Shown piece by piece: positions 1 through 12,687 of a stretch of 64,000 bases of DNA (position 1 is the stretch's first letter; every line of letters starts with the position of its first letter). The position numbers and the translations under genes were made by a program. Source of the stretch: Xiphophorus maculatus (Eukaryota > Chordata > Actinopteri > Cyprinodontiformes > Poeciliidae). The stretch spans positions 3,933,103-3,997,102 of the forward strand of contig NC_036453.1 in assembly GCF_002775205.1 (NCBI RefSeq), written 5' to 3'. The notes under the pieces are model-generated. The model worked only from the letters and a program-made list of their open reading frames with translations, did not search any database and was not told where the DNA came from.

Positions 1-829
1 GCCGATTCTGAATATGAATGCAAAATTTAACAGCTGTGAAATAATAATTAAAAACTATTCCCTTACAAGTTTTTGTGTGTTTTATAAATTACTTATTCCT
101 GCACTTTATATGTGAGATAAGAGATCATACGATCCACAACTATAAACCAAAACACAGATTTCAGCAGCTAAAAGATTCAGGTATAGTTTTATGTTTTGTA
201 ACAAACATCAACAAAATAGAACAAACAGAAAGTTATTTTTTGTTACTCAACTTGTAGCTATACAAGTTTTTGAAACATTTGTCAGATTTGCCATCTTGGA
301 ATAAAAACATAAACCTTATTTTTGGTTTGCAAAATGCAGTTATTTTGCATTCTTACTACAAGTGGTAGTAAAGCAAGAAAAGAGTAAAGAAATCAAAGAA
401 TATGGTTTTATTATGACACTATCACTATAATACATTCATTTTAAAAACCAAATAGTTTTTTTATATGAGTGAATATTCTACTGGATACAGCATGCAATGA
501 GAACTTTCAAGGTTTGATCATTGACTAAAGCCAGCTCCTTTTTCATCGACAGTCTGGCAGATGATTTGCTTAGTGATTAATAGCTATCATAAAAACAGGA
601 ATACTTTTAAACAAATTGCTAATTAGATTTAGTGCCATATAGTGTGTCGGTTGGACCAACAGCAGTTCTGACAGCTTAAATGTTTTTGTGCCATGTGAGA
701 TTCAGCAGTTCTGTATTTTCTCTGCTTCGTTCCTTTGAGATATTGGAGAAATGGCAGCAGTCCAAGTATTACTTAATTACAGATTTTACTGACAACTAAA
801 GTCCACTTGCAATCCTAATTTAATTGCTG

Positions 830-1260
830 TATGCCATTTAAGAGCATTAAATCATTCTGACTCTCCTTTTTTAAAGGGCAGGGAGGGTGGTATTCTGGGT
901 CAGAATATCTGCAAATATATAATGTAACTGTAAACTCACTGTGACTGCAAAGTTTTAATGCTGGTAAACGGGAGTAACAAACATCTGTGAATGAACGCTA
1001 GGCATCATCTTTCCATGGCGCCAGAGCTATTAATTTAACATTTTAAGAAAAATCTATCTGAAAATATTTACAGCTAATTCTATATATAGATTAAAAGTTT
1101 AAATCCGTAATAGTGTGACTAAATCTGGCAGAAGAAACCTCTGTGTTTGCTTTTGGTTGATTATTTATCCCAGAAATCAATAAAATGGAAAGTCTGATGC
1201 AGTTACACAATGTTAAAAGGAAAAGTGGCCATTTTTTCAAACTACAAATGCACTGTAAGA
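830..1260 (+). repeat. block resembling the vtn upstream region
   Basis: Three stretches match sequence upstream of vtn in the same order and orientation: 831-865 with about 19946-19975, 955-1000 with about 20470-20510, and most clearly 1110-1255 with 20910-21050. The last pair shares the run CTAAATCTGGCAGAAGAAAC and the following CCTCTGTGTTTG. The right-hand copy is interrupted by AT-rich DNA and by two dispersed repeats. It is either an old duplication of the slc13a2-vtn interval or an unrecognised dispersed repeat. Confidence 0.55.
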
Positions 1261-1586
1261 TGTTGGTTTACATAAGAAAATATGCAATTAACCTAATAAA
1301 AACAATAAAGGCGGGGGGGTGGAGAGGGGGGATAAAAATACAGAGATGTAAAATTGTGGAATAGCTTGTTTTTCTGACTTTTTTTATTTTTATTTTTTTT
1401 GGTTTAAAATTCAACACAACACATTTTCAACAAATTCTTTATATCTTAGCAAAAAAAGAGAAAGCTGGGATTTTGTTTGGATCCACAAGACACTAGCTTA
1501 TCCATAACCAAAACAATAAATGGTTTGATTAATTCATTAAAGGGTTGATACATTTTGTTAATCAATACAACTTGTTTTGTGTTTAT

Positions 1587-1815
1587 CTATGATATCCCAT
1601 GAAATATGAAAACATGAAATCCCAATAAAAATATTGAAGTTTGTGATTTTATGTGATGAAATACTTTTCTACAGTTCCTCAAATGACCAGCAGGGGTCGC
1701 TTCTAACACATACAAAACTTTGCTGTTTGTAACAAAATAAATTTTCACATTTATTTGTGAAACTCTTTGCAATGTTCTTTTTTTAAATTAAATAAATACT
1801 GATTAAATAAAAAAT
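1587..1815 (+). repeat. dispersed repeat also found around vtn exon 5
   Basis: The left part (AATCCCAATAAAAATATTGA...TATGTGATGAAAT) resembles 26430-26480. The right part (CCAGCAGGGGTCGCTTCTAA through ACTGATTAAATAA) resembles 26826-26950. The left part also resembles short repeats at 43160 and 51970, so it is at least partly an interspersed element. Confidence 0.5.
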
Positions 1816-2520
1816 AAAATAAACAACTGAAGTTGGTTTATTTTGGATCCACATTTAGCTGCAGCAATATACCGTAGCTGATATTTTTACAGCTTGAACA
1901 ATACATGGTTTACGACAATAAAACATTTGTACAAATTAAATGAAAACAAACAAAAGAAATGACAGAAAACATGTCATTTGAATTAACTCTGGTGTCATAT
2001 TCAGTTCACAACATGAAACTTACATTGTTAGTAGTTTTCTAAAGTATTGTTTAATCTGTCCTTTAAAATTGTTACTATAATTAAATAACAAAGTATATTA
2101 TATACAGATTCTTCTGTATGTTACATCAGGAAGTAATAAAAACAGATTTAATAATGAACCTAACAGTTAAGCAAGATATAAATATGTTGAGAATACTGTA
2201 GTGAATAGTTTGCTTATAACATGTGTATTGCAAAATAATATGTACACTATATAAAAACTCAATAACTATACATTAGTCTCTTTTCTAAGCCTTTAAGTAT
2301 ATAAAAATGAAGAAAGTTGTTTTTCTTTCTTTTTTAGTCATCTTAGGGAAATTAAAGATCCTGACAAATTGACATTAATTTTATTTCATCAACATCAGTT
2401 TAATTCATAAAGCGCTTTAACATCAACCACAGCTGAAACAAAGTGACATCAGTAACAAATAAGAGAAAAGAAAGCAGAAAGATGTATTCTAAAGCATAAA
2501 AAATTATCCACATAAGATAA

Positions 2521-2820
2521 ATTCACCAGACACAGACACACACCTGCAGTTTTTGTTCAAGTTTATAAGTTTTATATTGAAAGAAATTGATTTAGAAACA
2601 TTTTCTTTTGCCTGCTTTTGTTATTTTGTGTTACTTACATTAATTGTTGTCATTTTTGTTTTTGAAGTACAAAAATTTACACTTAATTTTACACTTTGGT
2701 CCACCTAATTATGTCATTTTTAAATATGAAATGTTACTCAGTACTTGAGTAGACTTTTTACCAAATATCTTTTTACTCTTACTCAGGTAATTTCTTGGAC
2801 TTATGTATAATTTTTGGGTT
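2521..2820. repeat. Tol2-like hAT non-autonomous element (partial)
   Basis: It shares CACCAGACACAGACACACAC and the run GTACTTGAGTAGACTTTTTA with copies at 5610-6150 and 41960-42420. Strings of ACTTGAGTAA and TTTTACTC are typical of the subterminal parts of Tol2-like hAT elements in fish. It lies just past the slc13a2 stop codon. Confidence 0.6.
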
Positions 2821-2882
2821 TAACCAGACCTCACCTCATGATGTTCTGCTTTAGCAGATCTATAGACTCCTGTTATTGTGGT

Positions 2883-5800
2883 TCAGGGTTTACTGTGGGT
2901 ATTATTGGCCCACTGAGGAAACGTGTCCATGTCAAACATGACGTATCCCCAGGTGTTGATGCCCAAATTTACGCAGAGGATCCCAATGATATTCAGTATG
3001 AATCCAGCTCTCACCTGAAGAAGAAAGGAACCATATTCTAGTGAATCTAACACTCTTGGTTCACCATTTTCTTTTTAAATTAACCACATGGTTATGTATT
3101 GGTGTGATTAAGTCTCACCATGTCAAAGATTCTGAGGTTTCCAAACGAGAAGGCGATGGCGTTGGGTGGTGTGGCAACAGGCAGCATGAAAGCAAGAGAG
3201 GCAGCGATGGTGCAAGGCAGCATCACGTAAAGCGGGTGCAACTGGATAGTTGTGGCCTAAGAGAAACAAAACAAATGTAAACACCAATAAATACCAAGAA
3301 TATGTGACAACGTACAGTATGTTTCCCTCAGTTTACCATTGAAGCAAGAATGGGCAGGAACAGGGTGGTGGTTGCTGTGTTGCTGGAGCATTCGGTGAAT
3401 GTTGCCACCAGCAGACTGAGCAGAATGGAGATGGCAAACGGAGGGATTTTCTGCAGGGGAGCCAGACTAGCTCCAAGCCATTTAGACAAACCTGAAATCT
3501 GCACAGATAAAAGTAAAGCGAAACATAAAGCAGGTGAAGAAAATGTTAATCTGACCTAAGACCACCTGATTTTAAGCGAATTAATCTACATCAGTTTGTG
3601 ATATTGCCATTATAGCTAAAGATCCCTTTATGAGGAAATAGTGCTGGAGCACATGTGTCAAACTCAAGGCCCGGGGGCCAAATCTGGCCCGCCGTAATGT
3701 TTTTATGTGGCCAAATAAATAGAACCGTCAAGATAACAGTGTGCTTAAATTATTTTATTAATCAAATCAAAGCAGTTTATCCATTTACTGCCAGATTACG
3801 TCAATTAGTCCCTTTAGTTTCTTGCAAATTATTGTGGAAATTCAAAATCAAAAAATCATTTTTGCACTAATGCATAATTGGGAGATTATTGCAGATTTTT
3901 TGGCATGAAAAACATCAAGTTTAAGTGATACTAACTTTCTCACTTGTATTAAACAGCTGCCCATGCCTTAATTGATATCGTACATAAGTGCAAATATTGC
4001 AAATATTTCTAATTTAGTATCACAAACACTTTGATTTTTATTTCAGATAATCACAAAAACAAACACAAAATAATGGAGGGTCCGATTACTGTCCCTCCAT
4101 TAATCAGGGACATTAATGTCTGATTAATGTCAGGAATTAATAATATAATTTAATTTTATCAATATATTCCGGCACAATCAGCCCTTTAAGAGCATTTATG
4201 ATCTTGATTTGGCCCAAAATGAAAATGGGTTTGACACACCTGTGCCAGAGGAAGCTCAGACCTAGTCAAAAATATCTACAAATTCCAGCACTGACTTGGT
4301 AAAACAACAGAACGTTTCATTACCGTAATTAAAATCTTCTCACCTCACTGCCGGTAGCCAGAGCGAATCCTCCTCCCAGCAGCAGGATGATGCTCCAAGG
4401 CATCCTCTCATGGACCACCTGCCAGTTCAGCAGAGTTGGAGGCGCCTTAATCCTTTTACCTGTTACATAAAACCATGAGCAAGTCGCATGGAGTTCAAAA
4501 ACAAAAGTTCTGCTACCCACCCTGAGAAACTTTTAGTGACCCGATCTTAAGCCATTTATCTATTGTTAATTTTAAACATAATCCCTTGTAGTATACCATT
4601 TTGAACTCGCATCACAGCTAATAAAAAGTTTAAGAAAGACTGCCTAGACTTACAAGAAATAATGACGAAGGTCCAGGTAAACTCTCACCTGCCTCGGTGA
4701 AACCATAGCTGCCACATGAGGGCAGCTGAGATGGGATGACGAAGAAGAGCATTGACATAAAGATGGCCACTGTTCCATCTGACACAAACCTAAGGAAACA
4801 ATGAAACTTTGAAGTATCATCTAAAATATTTATTTTAATAATTTGTCGTGTCAGGATGATTTTTGATGATCTTACCATTTTACTCATAACCAGAACCCAC
4901 CACAACTCAACTAGCTTTTCTGTACCTCTGACATGTGTGAAATATGTAGAAAGAGATCTGCTCAGTACAAAGGTATTTAAAGTCAAGAGAAAATGTGCAA
5001 CAATATCAGAACATGTGGTGTTATAGTTTTGAAACAGAACCAACCTGAGCTGAGTTTATAATTTGATTAACACACATTAAGATTATCGCCTGATTCTCCA
5101 AACTAACTACTCACTACTGCAAGAAAAGCATCTATTCAAAAATATTTGCTGCATATACTCCAGAGAATTAATTGAAATCAACACTGAAATATTCAATTAA
5201 AATCATAAGATGCAACACAAAGGGAAACCATGTGACTCACGAATCCTCTTTGTTGAAGAGAACTGTGGCCCAGCCAGGTATGAAGCCTGGCTCTCTGGTG
5301 AACCACAGCAGCACAAGCAAAATGAAGATGGTGAGTACTGCTCCTTCTGCAAACTTCATGCCGCCCAGCTTCTTGTACTCCTCTTTCATCACTGCATACG
5401 CCTCTTTATCTCTGTCACTTTTCATGCCACAACCGAAAGACTTCTTCAGGCTGAGTGAATAAAAACAAGCAGAAAGATCAGAGCCACACAGATAGCACTT
5501 TGATAGCATTTCTGATTTTAAAAACAAGCTTTTAGATTTTAAGATGTTTTAAGACGTTCATGAGAAGCCATCTCCCTACTAGGAGAAAAAGATGACTTGA
5601 CTGCAGTCAGTTGTGTAGTAACTAGTTACATTTACTTATGTAACTTTTTTTTTAAAAATTACTTTCATGAGTATTTTTACAACATTTTTTACTTTTACTT
5701 GAGTAATTTTATTATGAAGTATCACTAATATTACTTGAGCAAAAATTCTGGATTCTCTCCCCACTGAATGAAAAACCAAACAAAATGTAACCAAAACTTC

Positions 5801-8800
5801 ACCAGACACAGACACACACCTGCAGTTTTTGTTAAATTTTCATAAATTTTCTTATTGAAAGAAACTGATTTGAAAAATTTTCTTTTGCTTGATTTTATTT
5901 ATTTTTTGTCATTTTAGTCATTAAAATACTACAAATTTCCGTTTAACTTTATGTTTTTGTTTTGTCTGATGATGTAATTTTAAAAGATTAAGTGACTGAT
6001 AATTTGATCAGTTACTCAGTACTTCAGTAGACTTTTCACTAAATACTTTTTACTCTTACCTGAATAATTTCTTGGACAGCTACATTTTAGAATATGTTGA
6101 AGTAGAGCTACTCTTACTTTTGATTTTGGGTGCTCTGCCCACCTATGATTGCAGTCTACTTTCTGTGGAGACAATTTTCCAGAATATTTGAACTGACTGG
6201 GGTATGAATCCCATTTCTTCTAACTAAGCCTTACCATATCAGTCACTAAATAATACCCGGTTCAGAGTCTAGAGAAAGTTGCGAAGAATGACTGTAAATG
6301 GGTGTTATCTGGGAATCCTCGTAGACAGCAGGGCATCTCAGTCTGACTGATTAAAGGAAAGACTCACCTGGACGTTAAGTGAGGCCAATTCAACCACCAC
6401 TAAAGGATCAATCACTCCCAGAGACTCAGAGTTCCAGTTTGTGACGTATCTGGGCGATTTTTTGCTATTATTCTCATATTTTTCAATTGCTGTTGCATTT
6501 TTCCTGAGTTCAGTTTTCGTTTTTCAGTAAGATTTTAGCAGCAACTGCTGGTTGTCTTACTTGAAGCCAAGAAACATGAAGTGAAGCCAGAGCCAGGAGA
6601 TCGCCAGCATGAGCACCATGTTGGGAAAAGCAAAGCCAAACCAGCTGGCAAAGTTGATCACGTTTCCATTTCCAGGGAAGAGCCTTTGGGTGAAAAATGA
6701 GTCATTAGAAGAGCAGGACAAGCCGATTTGAATGCATTTGATTGAGCTGATGTCTCACTTGTCTATTTGACCCTTGAGGATGAGGTTGGGGGCGGTGCCC
6801 GTCAGGGTAGCAGTGCCACCGATGCTCGCAGAGTAGCACACACTCAGGCTCATCCCTTTAGTCAGGAGGTTGTACTTTTCCTCAATGGCTTTCCTCCTGG
6901 ACTCTGGCGTCACTGGAGGCAGAACTGCATTTCCACAAAGTGAGAAGGATATTTAAAGAATCATTTCAAACCACTTAGATTTTACTCACCCAAGGCATTT
7001 CCTTTTGTGTCTGTGTTTTTCTCATCTGGGATTCCCTCCTTGATTTTTCTGCTCTCCATCTCAAACCCGAGGTTATCTTCTGCTGCGCTCTGGAGGTCTC
7101 GTTCTTCTGCCCGTGTCTCTGTCGCCTGCAGCTGATGCAGCACAGCCTGAGAGATGGGCAGCATCATGGCTGTGGTGGCCGTGTTGCTGATCCACATGGA
7201 CAGGAAGGCCGACACAATCATGAATCCCGTCATCAACCTGTGAGAGTGGACTCACTTTGAGATTATTGAATATTTTGGGTTTTTTATTTTCTACTTAAAT
7301 AAAACAGAGAAATAGTTAAGGAGCATGTAGACATAACAATTCTTTGGGTTTTAATTTATTTCAGTAATTCAGTTGAAACTAATGAATAAATAAATATGTA
7401 AACTTCTGTCATGTCCTGGGTTGTTTTGAGTCTCTTTCTTTGTTTTACTTTAGTTCAGTCCTTCTTGGTGTTTCTGTTCATGTTTATTTCTTGTCTCTAG
7501 TTATTCCCTGTTACCCTATTTTAATTATGTTTCTTAGTTATTCTTTAATATTAGATTCATTTCCTAGTTCCTTGCTACTCTCCCTCGCCCCGTGTGCCGT
7601 TTTCTCTCTCTCTCCTCACACCTGAAACCCATTAGCTCATCAGCCCAGGTATTTCGTTCCACCATTCATCCTCACAGTATTTAAACCTTTCTGCTCTGTT
7701 ATGTTCCCTGTTTATTTGCTAATGGCATTTTTCTTGGACTTGTGGTTTTTGTTCTGCTCTTTCTCCCTGGGATTTTTTTTCTATGTTTTTCACCATAAAA
7801 AAAATATTATTAATTTACAAGCTGCCTCTTGGTCCACCAACAAACTCACACAGACCATGACACCATCTTTGTCAGTATTTGGCTTAATACTAGTTAAACT
7901 GGCAGATTATTTAAATTATAACAAAACATTTTTCCCATTTTATAAGTTAAATAATCTGCCAATAGAACACATATTTTTTCATTGGTATTAAGAAAGTCCT
8001 GACTCTAAACAAGCCCTATATCTAGTCACTTATAAATCAGTTTTGTTTTATTTTAAGTATACTAAATGTTTCCTTTAGAAACTAGAGCAAAAATACTTGG
8101 TAAGATTTTGTGTTTTTGTAGTGTAGTTATCTATTAATATTACTTTTGTGTATTTAAAATTTGTTTTCATTAGTCTTAGTGCAAACTAAACTATAACCAT
8201 CAAAATTAAAGCAATTATATGTTGTAGTAAATTACTCATTTATATGAATGAAAGTACTTGACTTTTACTTTTTGTACTGAATTACTGAAACAAATTACCA
8301 TTTGAATGACATCACAAGTTTTGTCCTCTTACAGGGCTGGACGCACACCGACCAGGAGAAGAACCCGCAGAGCGATGCGTTTATGGAGATTCCAGTTTTC
8401 CACCGCAATGGCCACTAAGAAGCCGCCCACACCCAGCATGCTGGAGTCCTTCAAATACTCAACACTGACCTGAAAAAGAATCCCAAGAATATTTATTCAT
8501 AACATTGAAGGAAACTGGCTCCAGGTCACATAAATTTAACACAGGGGTGGTCCAAAGTGAGACCCAGCAGCCATTTGCAATTTAGGAATAATTTAAATGG
8601 TGCTGGTGCAGATAGAGACTTTTATATAAAATGTTCGATGACAAATTAGATCTTAAATAGAAAATTGTAGGGACAAAACCAATGTTTCTCCAGTGACTTT
8701 CACCCCAAAACTGGCCCAATAATTATATGTAGGCAAATGTTTTCAAACACACTTCTTATTTTTGTTGCTGGGATTAAACAAAAATTTAAACCAGTTAGGA

Positions 8801-11800
8801 AACGGTGTAACTTTGAGAACCTTTTTTTTTTTGATGTTTTAATTAAAATAAAAGCTAATTTGTTGCTTAGGAGGTAAAAAGAAAATAATTAATAAAATAA
8901 TTTAAAATTTTTAACTGAAATAGCTAAAAAATAAATTGTGCCCTCTGAATGCTTTCAACTTGGTAATTTTGCAAAACGTTTGGACACAACTGAATTAAGC
9001 TTATTGTGTATTTTTTACAGTGTATCTCAGTTCCTTTATTCCAAGAGTCCATTCAGGATCTTATCTTTACTGTTTTCACTAAACCACCAACAGTTTAGTG
9101 TTGTTCAGTCTTTCCGTGACGAAAGACTGAACAACCTTTCATCACTGTGTTTTATAACAGATACTTCTTATCTCTTATCATTTTCTGCCGCTGACGCTTT
9201 CTCGAGAAAGCCGCATGCGTGTACAACATAAGATACCTTTAGACATCTGTTTATATAAAATCCCATGGAAATTTATAGTATATTAATGTTCCATGTTTTG
9301 CATGCTGAATCGATGTAGCAAAACTAAGGCATTGCAGAGCAATCATCTAAACTTATTTTCATTTTGGGCCATATCAAAAATCTGAATGTTCTTTAAGGGC
9401 CGGTTATGTCAGAATGTACTGATAAAACCCATTAAACTGTTAAAATATCAATAAATAACTGCTTCAGCATTCAATAAGTGTTTCTTAAAATGAAATAATA
9501 TCAAAGATCTTTTCACAGTGATCAGCCCATCCAGGATTTTGTGATTGTTCGATCAAAGTCGCAGATTTTGTGGTGTTAATTTAGAAATATTTGTAAGGAA
9601 CTTTTACGATATTGGTGCTAACGTGTGATGTTAAATGTGACTTTTTAATCGTTGTATTGCTCATGGATTTTCAGCCACATTTTTGGTCAAATGTGACTGA
9701 AGAAAAATTGCAGTAAAATCAGAAAACAGTGTGAGGATCTGTTAATTCTGTGTGAATTTTGCGGATTTGTGAAAAACTGGAGGGATTTATTGATGTAATT
9801 TGGAGTCTAGAGGGCCACATAATAAGACACAGCGGGCCAGATTTGGCCCCTGGGCCTTGAGTTTGACACTCAAGTTTACCGCCCTCCTGTAAACTAGGGC
9901 GGGATAAATAATCAATAGAAACATACTGCTGATGATTTATAAAACAAACTTACATGAACAGCTATGCATGCAAAGTAAACTTAAAGGAAACAGAATTTCA
10001 AAATTTTAAGTTTTTAAACAACTATGAAAACATTCTATATCCCTGTAAAATGAGTCAAACTGAATATGGAACTACAACAATGTCCAAACATCAACCAGCT
10101 TAAAAATAAATATTAAACTATTTTACTCACAACGTACAGTGAAGAAGGGAATAAAGACGAATATAATAACTTTTTCCTCCCATCCTTTTCTTGTTATGTG
10201 AATCAGTTTGCTATCATTTTATTTATGTAATATAATTTATTATGACATGGTTTTAATTATAATTTTTTGGTAATTATTGAGTTGGTAAGTAATATATTTA
10301 ATTAAACCAGTTAGGATTAAATAAATGTTCACGTCTTGCTACGTCTTTTCAAACAGAAAAGTAGTGGTAAGCTAATTATTTTGCTCTTATTTATGTATTC
10401 GTGTTTTAAAAAAATGATAAAGCTCTTTTAAGAGGGTAGATTTTCCCTTAGGAACATTTTCACAGTTTGTTTTAGTTAATTTTGCACACAGATCAAGTAA
10501 CATAACCACTTTAAAATAAAAAAAGAAGGAGATTTTTACAAGTGTGGTGTAAAAGTTTGAACTTTACATCTGAGGCCTTCATGATGCCCATCGCTGGGAA
10601 CAGGATGACGGGAAGAAGAGTGGTCACAACCAGAGGCATGCACTCCGTGCACCAATACAGAGTCATCAGGATGATCACATAGCCACACTTTGCTTCCTGC
10701 AAACACAAACAAATATAAACGCAGCTTAGCTTAAAATATGCTTACACATTGTTTACAATCTTATTTTCATTTCTTTAAGCTAAATTAAAGCCGGTAGAGG
10801 AGATTTAGTTTAGTATAATACTGGATAAAACTGATGCTTCAAACATGGCAGTGGTCATCAAATCAACATTTTGTTCATAATATGGCTTTTGGTTGACTTT
10901 TATGCATAGAAATTTAGCATTTATGTTCACAAAAACAAATATTTTAGGTTAATATAAAGATCTGATGTAATTTTTCCATAAAAGAGGAAAACACAATTGT
11001 TCCTCTGTGATTGTAATCAATCCAGGATTTACTTGATATTCATGTCTACTTTTGTTTGTTTGTTAATATAAAATAATCAATAATCAAACTCATCTGGACA
11101 AATTACAGCATATAATCTAATGTTCATATTTCAATGGTTTGATGTTCTACATAGGAAAAACAAATTCTTGTGATTTCAGTAACGCTGACAGCAGATAAAA
11201 GCATTTAGGACACTTATTAATATGAAATATAATTGTAAATTACAAAAACTTACATATTTTATTTTTTTTTATACTAATTAACTTTGTTTACCTTCCTCAG
11301 TCTTTCCAAATAGTGATAAAGTAAAAAGAAAGATGCAAACTGTTTAACAGTTAACCAATTCAACTTTTATTTTAAATTATTCCAACCAATCATACTTTTT
11401 TGGTCTTCTGTTGATACAAAATATTTAACAAACTTCTTTTGATATTCACAAAACTTAAATATTTGATATTTTTAAGCAATCACTCTTTCAGGCTCTATAG
11501 ACATTTGTTTAAACTTTCTTTGTTTCTTCCATAATCTCTCAGTAATTTATTTCCAAAGGTTTTCACATCACATAAATCCAAGGAAATCCACATGAAGAAT
11601 CAATCTATGCATGTAAAGTTGGTACAAAATACTAAATAATGATGTCTTTAAAGATTTCAGCTGTGCAATTCACAACATTTTTTAAGCCATTTGGCGTGAT
11701 TTCTGGAGGAATACAAACATCAGATTGAATTGCAAGTTCACAGATTAACCAAACATGACTAACTTTCAGCTGACCACTATTTGTTCTCCTCTCAGTTTAG

Positions 11801-12039
11801 ACATGTTGTCATCACCTGGACGTCTGACATCAACGCTTTGAGTAAGAACACAGTTAGATAAACAGAAAAACAGAGTGAGATAAAACAAAAATTACTCTGA
11901 TTTCAACAGTGAAGCTCGTTCTCACTCACCGAGGTGGGAACGCACAGAGGCAGAGGAAGAAAGGCGAGGGCGTGACGCTGATGATGATGTAGTTTCTGTG
12001 GTACCACATCCACCTAAACATATCCGACATGCTACCCAT
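2883..12039 (-). CDS. slc13a2: Na+/dicarboxylate cotransporter (SLC13 family), exon 1 frameshifted
   Basis: Sodium-coupled plasma-membrane transporter that imports citric-acid-cycle dicarboxylates such as succinate and citrate. Exons in transcript order: 12039-11930, 10696-10568, 8469-8333, 7237-6990, 6924-6759, 6683-6561, 5450-5241, 4789-4689, 4459-4344, 3498-3337, 3256-3119, 3014-2883. They encode about 590 aa, the normal length. Substrate/sodium-site motifs [10 protein letters not shown] (exon 4) and [10 protein letters not shown] (exon 10) are present, as is the family signature [18 protein letters not shown] (exon 11). [12 protein letters not shown] lies in exon 5. All phases agree from exon 2 on. 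Exon 1 starts [10 protein letters not shown] and reads to SVTP, but the expected continuation [13 protein letters not shown] lies in another frame, one base away, inside a short C run. slc13a5 and slc13a3 are close relatives; the neighbour vtn favours slc13a2. Confidence 0.82.
3652..4242. repeat. hAT-like MITE with GTGTCAAACTC ends
   Basis: It lies in slc13a2 intron 9. The left end reads CATGTGTCAAACTCAAGGCC and the right end GGTTTGACACACCTG, which are inverted copies of one another. The GGCC-rich ends and AT-rich middle are the same as in copies at 9352-9873, 47103-47366 and 50398-50829. It has no coding capacity. Confidence 0.65.
4493..4640. repeat. dispersed repeat, second copy near 24053
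   Basis: The run TTCAAAAACAAAAGTTCTGC, then CACCCTGAGAAACTTT and a diverged tail, matches 24053-24230 upstream of vtn exon 3. It lies in slc13a2 intron 8. I cannot assign a class. Confidence 0.5.
5610..6150. repeat. Tol2-like hAT non-autonomous element
   Basis: It starts with GTAACTAGTTACATTTACTT and ends near GGGTGCTCTGCCCACC. Repeated ACTTGAGTAA and TTTTACTCTTAC runs lie near both ends. The centre shares CCAGACACAGACACACACCT with 2521-2820. It lies in slc13a2 intron 6 and has no open frame. Confidence 0.65.
7407..7862. repeat. dispersed element with short TGTCATG inverted ends
   Basis: About 455 bp with pyrimidine-rich plus strand, beginning TGTCATGTCC and ending CCATGACA. The body (CCTAGTTCC, CACCTGAAACCCATTAGCTC) resembles a fish interspersed repeat I remember but cannot name. 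It lies in slc13a2 intron 3. Confidence 0.4.
7880..8122. repeat. CACTGCAAAAAC-type MITE (one end lost)
   Basis: It holds the internal inverted pair GGCAGATTATTTAA / TTAAATAATCTGCC, and ends with GGTAAGATTTTGTGTTTTTG then TAGTG. The same terminal sequence bounds a complete copy at 56772-56894. The left terminal repeat is missing. Confidence 0.55.
8541..8992. repeat. hAT-like MITE with GTCCAAAG ends
   Basis: Left end ACAGGGGTGGTCCAAAGTG, right end ACGTTTGGACACAACTG: imperfect inverted copies. Related copies lie at 48440-49046 and 51527-51930. It lies in slc13a2 intron 2. Confidence 0.55.
9078..9135. repeat. two adjacent perfect short hairpins
   Basis: The first is an 8-bp stem CACTAAAC/GTTTAGTG with an 8-nt loop. 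The second is a 15-bp perfect stem GTTGTTCAGTCTTTC (9100-9114) and its complement (9121-9135) with a 6-nt loop. Both are in slc13a2 intron 2, between two MITEs. Confidence 0.8.
9352..9873. repeat. hAT-like MITE with GTGTCAAACTC ends, reverse orientation
   Basis: The right end reads CCTTGAGTTTGACACTC preceded by GGGCCAGATTTGGCCCC. The left end is diverged (ATTTTGGGCCATATC). Same family as 3652-4242 but inverted. It lies in slc13a2 intron 2. Confidence 0.6.
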
Positions 12040-12687
12040 GATGATCTTAGAAACTCTAACAAACTAGATCCATACACACTGATGTTGTGTGAAGAAGAGG
12101 AAGATGATCAGGAGGAAGAGAAGGGTGGACAGGTGGAAAAACTTCAACCAAGATCCAACAGTTTACATGTGGAGAAAGCTGCTTTGGTAGAAAAATAAAA
12201 ATAAAAACACTGCAAGTTACTCTCTCTGTCTAAGTTAGCGTATCAAACATTAACTCAACAACAAATTGTCCACAATCCTGGACAGCGAGGAAGATGAAGC
12301 TGCTGGTAAAGAGAGGGAGGCAGCTGTGCAGGAAGGGGGCGGCGCGGACAGGTGGAGCCAATGATGGAGTCAGGTTTATCAGGTGAAGGAGTCCAGCTCC
12401 ATCCCGGGTAACCAAAGGTCAGTTACAATGGAGCCCACTGACAGTCCGCAATTTAACGCCTGCACAAGTTCGCGTTTCATATCTTGAAGCCAATAAATGG
12501 AGAAAAAATAGGCCAAGTTTGATTCCTGTCAAAAAGCAGCAGGATGCAATTCAGTGGCTCAGAAAAGTGTTTTTTCAACACTTTTAAATAAAATTATTCA
12601 TATAGTTTCAGATTATCTGCCTGTTTTGCTCTTCTCTGTGGTCCCTCCTTCTCAGTTTTCTGCAGCCTTTAGTGACAATATTAGCCT
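12040..12687. other. 5' flank of slc13a2, no gene seen
   Basis: About 650 bp between the slc13a2 start codon and the LTR element. It should contain the 5' UTR and promoter, read on the minus strand. A GC-rich patch (GGGGGCGGCGCGG near 12334) could be an Sp1-type site. No open frame here looks like a known protein. Confidence 0.4.

Larger units (their letters stand above)
1..2882. other. intergenic DNA, no recognised gene
   Basis: AT-rich non-coding sequence left of the slc13a2 stop codon; its right end is the slc13a2 3' UTR and downstream region. Only short open frames occur and none looks like a protein family I know. It contains a block resembling the vtn upstream region (about 830-1260), a second stretch resembling vtn intron 5 (about 1680-1815), a G-rich run near 1310-1332 and a Tol2-like repeat (2521-2820). 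I see no exon structure or RNA gene. Confidence 0.6.

Noticed and set aside
3350-3559. Plus-strand open frames over slc13a2 exons (also 2814-3280, 5172-5462)
   Set aside because: Shadows of the minus-strand exons, which match the transporter family residue by residue.
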